Of a DNA stretch of 64,000 nt, positions 60,669 to 64,000 are shown in pieces. Within the stretch, counting starts at the first letter, position 1; each line of letters begins with the position of its first letter. The stretch is from Acanthamoeba sp. SK_2022b. Its lineage: Eukaryota > Discosea > Longamoebia > Acanthamoebidae. The notes below the pieces were generated by a model. That model was not told where the DNA came from. It ran no database searches and was given only the letters and a program-made list of their open reading frames with translations. The stretch lies in assembly GCA_027943245.1 (NCBI GenBank), contig JANDJZ010000167.1, positions 1 to 64,000 on the forward strand. The letters run 5' to 3'. The position numbers were made by a program, and so were the translations under genes.

Positions 60669-61243
60669 TGACCAACAAATACACCGCATTAATACCCGCT
60701 TATCACTGTCAATTCCCCAACTACTTCGCCACAGTCAATGCAGTCACTGAGGCGTTCGTACGTCAACAGGACAGCACGCGCGGCATCGTGCCGGCGTTTG
60801 ACCTTGATAGCGCCATTGGCGCTCAGCTCGATGTAATCGGCCTGTGGGTAGGGCGCGGGCGTCGCATACGAGCACCGGCAGTGAACCATTATTTTTCGTT
60901 CGATGATCCCGTTCTGGGTTTCGACCTGGGGACATGGAAGGGACGCTACGACTACGGCGACGAGTATATCGATATGGATGACGACACCTATCGAACGGTA
61001 CTGCGTGCAAAAATCGGCGCCAACAACTGGGACGGTACTGTAGAAACGCTGCCCGCCGTTCTGGCGGCTATTTATCCGAAAGGCGGTATCACGATCACTT
61101 TTTCGGACAATCTCGACATGAGCATGACGATCACAGCTCGAGGGGCCGTAATACCGGCAATCACGAAAGAAATTATTCGGCAGGGGTATCTCTCGATTAA
61201 ACCGATGGGGATCGCCGTAAATTATGAAGTTGTGGAGGGATAA
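60665..61243 (+). CDS. Tail protein (DUF2612)
   Basis: The 192-residue protein has DUF2612 features: YHCQFPNYFATVNAVTEAFVRQQDSTRGIVPAFDLDSAIGAQLDVIGLWVGRGRRIRAP and DTYRTVLRAKIGANNWDGTVETLPAVLAAIYPKGGI. It acts at the baseplate edge, next to the fibre genes. Two adjacent starts (ATGATG) are present. Confidence 0.85.
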   Translation: MMTNKYTALIPAYHCQFPNYFATVNAVTEAFVRQQDSTRGIVPAFDLDSAIGAQLDVIGLWVGRGRRIRAPAVNHYFSFDDPVLGFDLGTWKGRYDYGDEYIDMDDDTYRTVLRAKIGANNWDGTVETLPAVLAAIYPKGGITITFSDNLDMSMTITARGAVIPAITKEIIRQGYLSIKPMGIAVNYEVVEG

Positions 61244-62023
61244 ATGGCGAAGAATGAATTTAAACCGTTTGCCATCGGTGAATACGCGAACGTGCTATCC
61301 CAGTATGAATATGAATTACTCCCCGCTATAGGGGCTGGATTTACTGCCGGTGTTGCAAAAAGTGAAGAGCTTAATAAGGTATGGCGGCAATCTTCTGTGA
61401 TGTCATCTGTATTAGGTGATTTCATTGCCATTAACTCTGGTGATGATGTTTTGGATGATGGTGACACGAACAGGATTTTACAATCGCTAATTAAAGCATT
61501 ATCAAAACCAATAATTGATGTTAGTCACCCTGTCGGGACTGTTGCTTTGTTTGCTCAAAATAAAAACCCTAACGAACTTTTTCCAGGGACTACGTGGGTA
61601 TACCTTGGCGAGAATAAAACCATCAGGTTATCAAAATCTGATGGGAGTGATTTGCTTGAGTCCGGTGGGGCGGATCAAGTAATCATCAGTAAGGAAAGTC
61701 TGCCAAATATAACGTTATCTGTCAGCGGCACTGCTAATGAAGTAGATCTCGGTTCTCGACAAACAGACACCCAGGGTAGACATAATCATAGATCTGGCAT
61801 GGCAGGCCCAGGCGCATCATACCAAGACTATATAGTTGGGTCTGATAATGATTCACATAGGGCGCTTACTTATACAAGTGACGACGGTGAACACATACAC
61901 ACGGTAAATATTGGTACGCATTCACATAATGTTAGCGGTTCAACAGAAACCCTTGGTTCTGGAAATTCAATTAATATCACCAATGCTTACGTAAAATTAA
62001 TGGGCTGGTATCGCACCGCTTAA
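61244..62023 (+). CDS. Tail fibre/baseplate tip protein with His-rich collar-like end
   Basis: This 259-residue protein has an N-terminal part for baseplate docking (NEFKPFAIGEYANVLSQYEYELLPAIGAGFTAG), then DVSHPVGTVALFAQNKNPNELFPGTTWVYLGENKTIRLS, which is like the C-terminal domain of baseplate gp10-type proteins. The C-terminus is rich in His pairs (GRHNHRSG, DGEHIHTVNIGTHSHNVSGS), typical of phage collar/tip domains that bind metals along the fibre axis. AT content rises here, as usual for exchangeable fibre genes. Confidence 0.8.
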   Translation: MAKNEFKPFAIGEYANVLSQYEYELLPAIGAGFTAGVAKSEELNKVWRQSSVMSSVLGDFIAINSGDDVLDDGDTNRILQSLIKALSKPIIDVSHPVGTVALFAQNKNPNELFPGTTWVYLGENKTIRLSKSDGSDLLESGGADQVIISKESLPNITLSVSGTANEVDLGSRQTDTQGRHNHRSGMAGPGASYQDYIVGSDNDSHRALTYTSDDGEHIHTVNIGTHSHNVSGSTETLGSGNSINITNAYVKLMGWYRTA

Positions 62024-62039
62024 TAGAGAGAAATAAATC

Positions 62040-64000
62040 ATGTCAAATAATGGTTTGCCAGTCACTGACGTGGTAGGGGTTTCTGTGTCCCTTGGGCAGC
62101 GCCGCACTTCCGGTGCATCATCTGGGGATGCCTATGCACAGGCTGCACAGAATAGCGCAGTAAATGCCGCTGGCTCTGCGGCCCATGCAGAGAAATCGGA
62201 GTTGTCGTCGGCGGAAAATGCCGAAAATGCAAAGGAATCGGAAATTAGCGCGGCGGAATCAGCACAATCAGCAAAGGCAGATGCGGAAATATCACAATCA
62301 GCAGTTGGGGCATATCCCAGCAAAGCGGCCGCTCAGGATGCTATTGATAAAGGTATTGAAACGAGAACTGATTTCATTGTTTGGGGTGTTATTGATGGCG
62401 ACATTTGGACTGAACGCTATCAAAATATAAATGGTGTCGCCACCTCAACGGGTGTGACAATGAAAAATGGAAAATTCATTGACGCTCTGGTAGCTGTTGT
62501 GAGTAACCTGAATAGTTCGTTACCGAGCTATCACCAGTCGCCCAACCTGGTAGCATTGCACGTTGATAGAAATGGACAAGTGCCAGCCTGGTATCGGTAT
62601 GGGAAGCTAGGTTTCGCCGGGGTAGAGAGTGACTCTGCTCAGCGCCTTCTTAACTCCAGTCATTCGTTTTTCCCAATTCAGATGTCGGCAAATTTGTGGG
62701 CATTTGGGGTGGATTCGGCAGGCCAGGTTCCGATGTGGTTTCGAAATGGCGCGTGGGGTGCAGCTGCTGTAGAGCCAGATACAGCGGATAGAGTGATTAA
62801 AAACGCTCGAGTATTCCCATCATATAACATGGCGCCAAATAAAGTCGCGCTTTATGTGGACACCGTCGGTAACGTCCCTATCCGCATAATAGAAGGGGCA
62901 TTCGATGCTGCGGATGTAACTCAGCGAACAGCTAATCTAATTGGTGATAAGATCGGTGCTACCGGTAATTTGGTCGTGCGAAGCACATCAGGTAGCACAC
63001 TTTATTCAATGCGTATTAAAAAAGCCAAGTTAAAAACCGGAGTTAATGCGCGTGCTGTTGGGCTAATGATTGGTGATTCATGGTCAGATTTTTATAATAT
63101 ATCCCAAGCGATAGCTAATAAAATGTACGCTAAGTGGGGGCCGCGTGCAGGCGCGGGTTGGTTCCAGTTAAATGATGACCCAGCGTGTTTATGGGAAAAT
63201 ATGATTGTTTCCCGTAGCGGATGGACGGAATACGATGCAAATGGAGAGCCTCCGTATGGCTGCGGTGTTGACGGTAAGGCTTACTACACATCTACTAATA
63301 ACGCGACGGCCTCAATTACGAATGTACGAGATACTGCAGGAACTGTATTTTATTACGATGGAAACGGCACGTTTGTTATTGGTGTTGGCGGCACGACTAA
63401 AACGGTAACCGGCACCGGTTCCGGCGAGTACCGCAGCACGTCTATTCCCGGCCTAACCTCTGGGCTTGACACGGTGACCATTACAACAACAGGCAATACT
63501 GGCGTCGTTTGCCTGCATGGGTTTATTTTTGAGTCTGAATTAAACTCAGGCTGTATGATTCACAAATGCGGTAACGGTGGAACGTGGGCAGGTCAGCACG
63601 AAAGCTTCATCACCCCGCGTGTTAAATATTTTGCGCTAAAACTTAATCCTGATTTCATCGTAGTGAATCTTGGCACTAACGATTACTTACAGGATAGAAC
63701 TACATCCACTTATATCAGTGCGCTAAATGGAATTATTGATGCATGGCGCGCGATATTGCCGGATGTCGGGATTATCCTTGTTTCACCACCGGTTCCAAAT
63801 GCCAATGGAAAAACGCCAATGGTGGATTTTCGTAACGCAATGCGTAACGTTGCGCGTGATAAAAATGTGGAATGGTATGACCTATACGGAGACATGCCAA
63901 AAAATTGGGCGACTGGCAATGCTATGGGGTGGTGGAAAGACGCGTATCATCCGAATGATGTTGGTGCCGAACAAATCGTAAACACTTTGTTCGAACTTCT
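62040..64000 (+). CDS. Tail fibre/spike with SGNH hydrolase domain (open at window edge)
   Basis: The frame is open from the ATG at 62040 to the last base, at least 653 residues. It has an N-terminal segment (MSNNGLPVTDVVGVSVSLGQR), an Ala/Glu/Ser coil (SELSSAENAENAKESEISAAESAQSAKADAE), and three diverged ~50-residue repeats each with VDxxGxVPxW or similar (about 170-305). An SGNH/GDSL esterase follows: block I MIGDSWSD (about 340), block III NLGTNDY (about 545) and block V DAYHPNDVGAEQI (about 635). It probably deacetylates host surface sugar during adsorption. Confidence 0.85.
   Translation, partial: MSNNGLPVTDVVGVSVSLGQRRTSGASSGDAYAQAAQNSAVNAAGSAAHAEKSELSSAENAENAKESEISAAESAQSAKADAEISQSAVGAYPSKAAAQDAIDKGIETRTDFIVWGVIDGDIWTERYQNINGVATSTGVTMKNGKFIDALVAVVSNLNSSLPSYHQSPNLVALHVDRNGQVPAWYRYGKLGFAGVESDSAQRLLNSSHSFFPIQMSANLWAFGVDSAGQVPMWFRNGAWGAAAVEPDTADRVIKNARVFPSYNMAPNKVALYVDTVGNVPIRIIEGAFDAADVTQRTANLIGDKIGATGNLVVRSTSGSTLYSMRIKKAKLKTGVNARAVGLMIGDSWSDFYNISQAIANKMYAKWGPRAGAGWFQLNDDPACLWENMIVSRSGWTEYDANGEPPYGCGVDGKAYYTSTNNATASITNVRDTAGTVFYYDGNGTFVIGVGGTTKTVTGTGSGEYRSTSIPGLTSGLDTVTITTTGNTGVVCLHGFIFESELNSGCMIHKCGNGGTWAGQHESFITPRVKYFALKLNPDFIVVNLGTNDYLQDRTTSTYISALNGIIDAWRAILPDVGIILVSPPVPNANGKTPMVDFRNAMRNVARDKNVEWYDLYGDMPKNWATGNAMGWWKDAYHPNDVGAEQIVNTLFEL

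Larger units (their letters stand above)
21150..64000. mobile_element. Prophage (lambda-like early region, contractile tail), right end outside window
   Basis: This block contains int/xis at the left junction, RecET recombinases, an immunity region with paired operators, replication, lysis, terminase, head and myovirus tail genes in phage order. It is interrupted by AT-rich accessory genes. No frameshift or deletion was seen in an essential module, so it could be inducible. The right attachment site is not in the window. Confidence 0.93.

Overview
The window is a piece of a Serratia chromosome, most probably S. marcescens or a very close relative. The proline iminopeptidase at 16862 reads like the well-studied S. 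marcescens enzyme, the sdeR/sdeA/sdeB efflux locus matches the Serratia arrangement, and the order yebE-ptrB-exoX ... holE ... yobA-yebZ-yebY-sdsR is a familiar enterobacterial backbone. All identifications come from reading the sequence and from memory of the families; no search was run.

Bases 1-21187 are host chromosome. An Rrf2 regulator is followed by the divergent SdeR/SdeAB multidrug efflux locus, an unrecognised membrane protein, and two tRNA-Ser(GGA) genes on the minus strand. Each tRNA is trailed by tandem units of about 166 bp that each begin with a copy of the tRNA 3' end. Next come an atypical POT-family transporter, ghrA, ycdX/ycdY, yebE, ptrB, exoX, a DksA paralogue, pip, holE, ftnA, the yobA-yebZ-yebY copper-type operon and the small RNA gene sdsR.

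From about 21150 to beyond the right edge (about 43 kb seen) there is an apparently intact prophage, integrated at the 3' end of sdsR. The left arm (minus strand) carries int, xis, recT and recE in a Rac-like arrangement, then small early genes. The immunity region (27838-29506) has two sets of three operators spaced 24-25 bp, a short repressor with no cleavage domain, and between them a gene expressed in the lysogen direction that resembles KilA-N/BstA-type exclusion proteins. The right arm has cro/ydaS, ydaT, a replication pair with a candidate origin, a LexA-box gene that may encode an antirepressor, DUF1367, DUF1364 and a Q-like antiterminator. A Mom-like DNA modification gene and the lysis cassette (holin, SAR endolysin, Rz, Rz1) follow, then a complete head module and a contractile-tail (myovirus) module of the DUF1073/DUF2213/DUF2184/DUF3383/DUF3277 type. 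The last gene is an SGNH-hydrolase tail fibre, cut by the window edge.

AT-rich accessory genes interrupt this plan at 32.5, 33.6, 35.4, 37.9, 39.3, 56.1 and 56.9-58.3 kb. Several encode small membrane-anchored proteins. Two, 17 kb apart, share an N-terminal membrane module, and one is part of a translationally coupled three-gene cassette placed inside the baseplate operon. Together with the repressor-linked gene, these are the best places to look for undescribed lysogenic-conversion or anti-phage functions.
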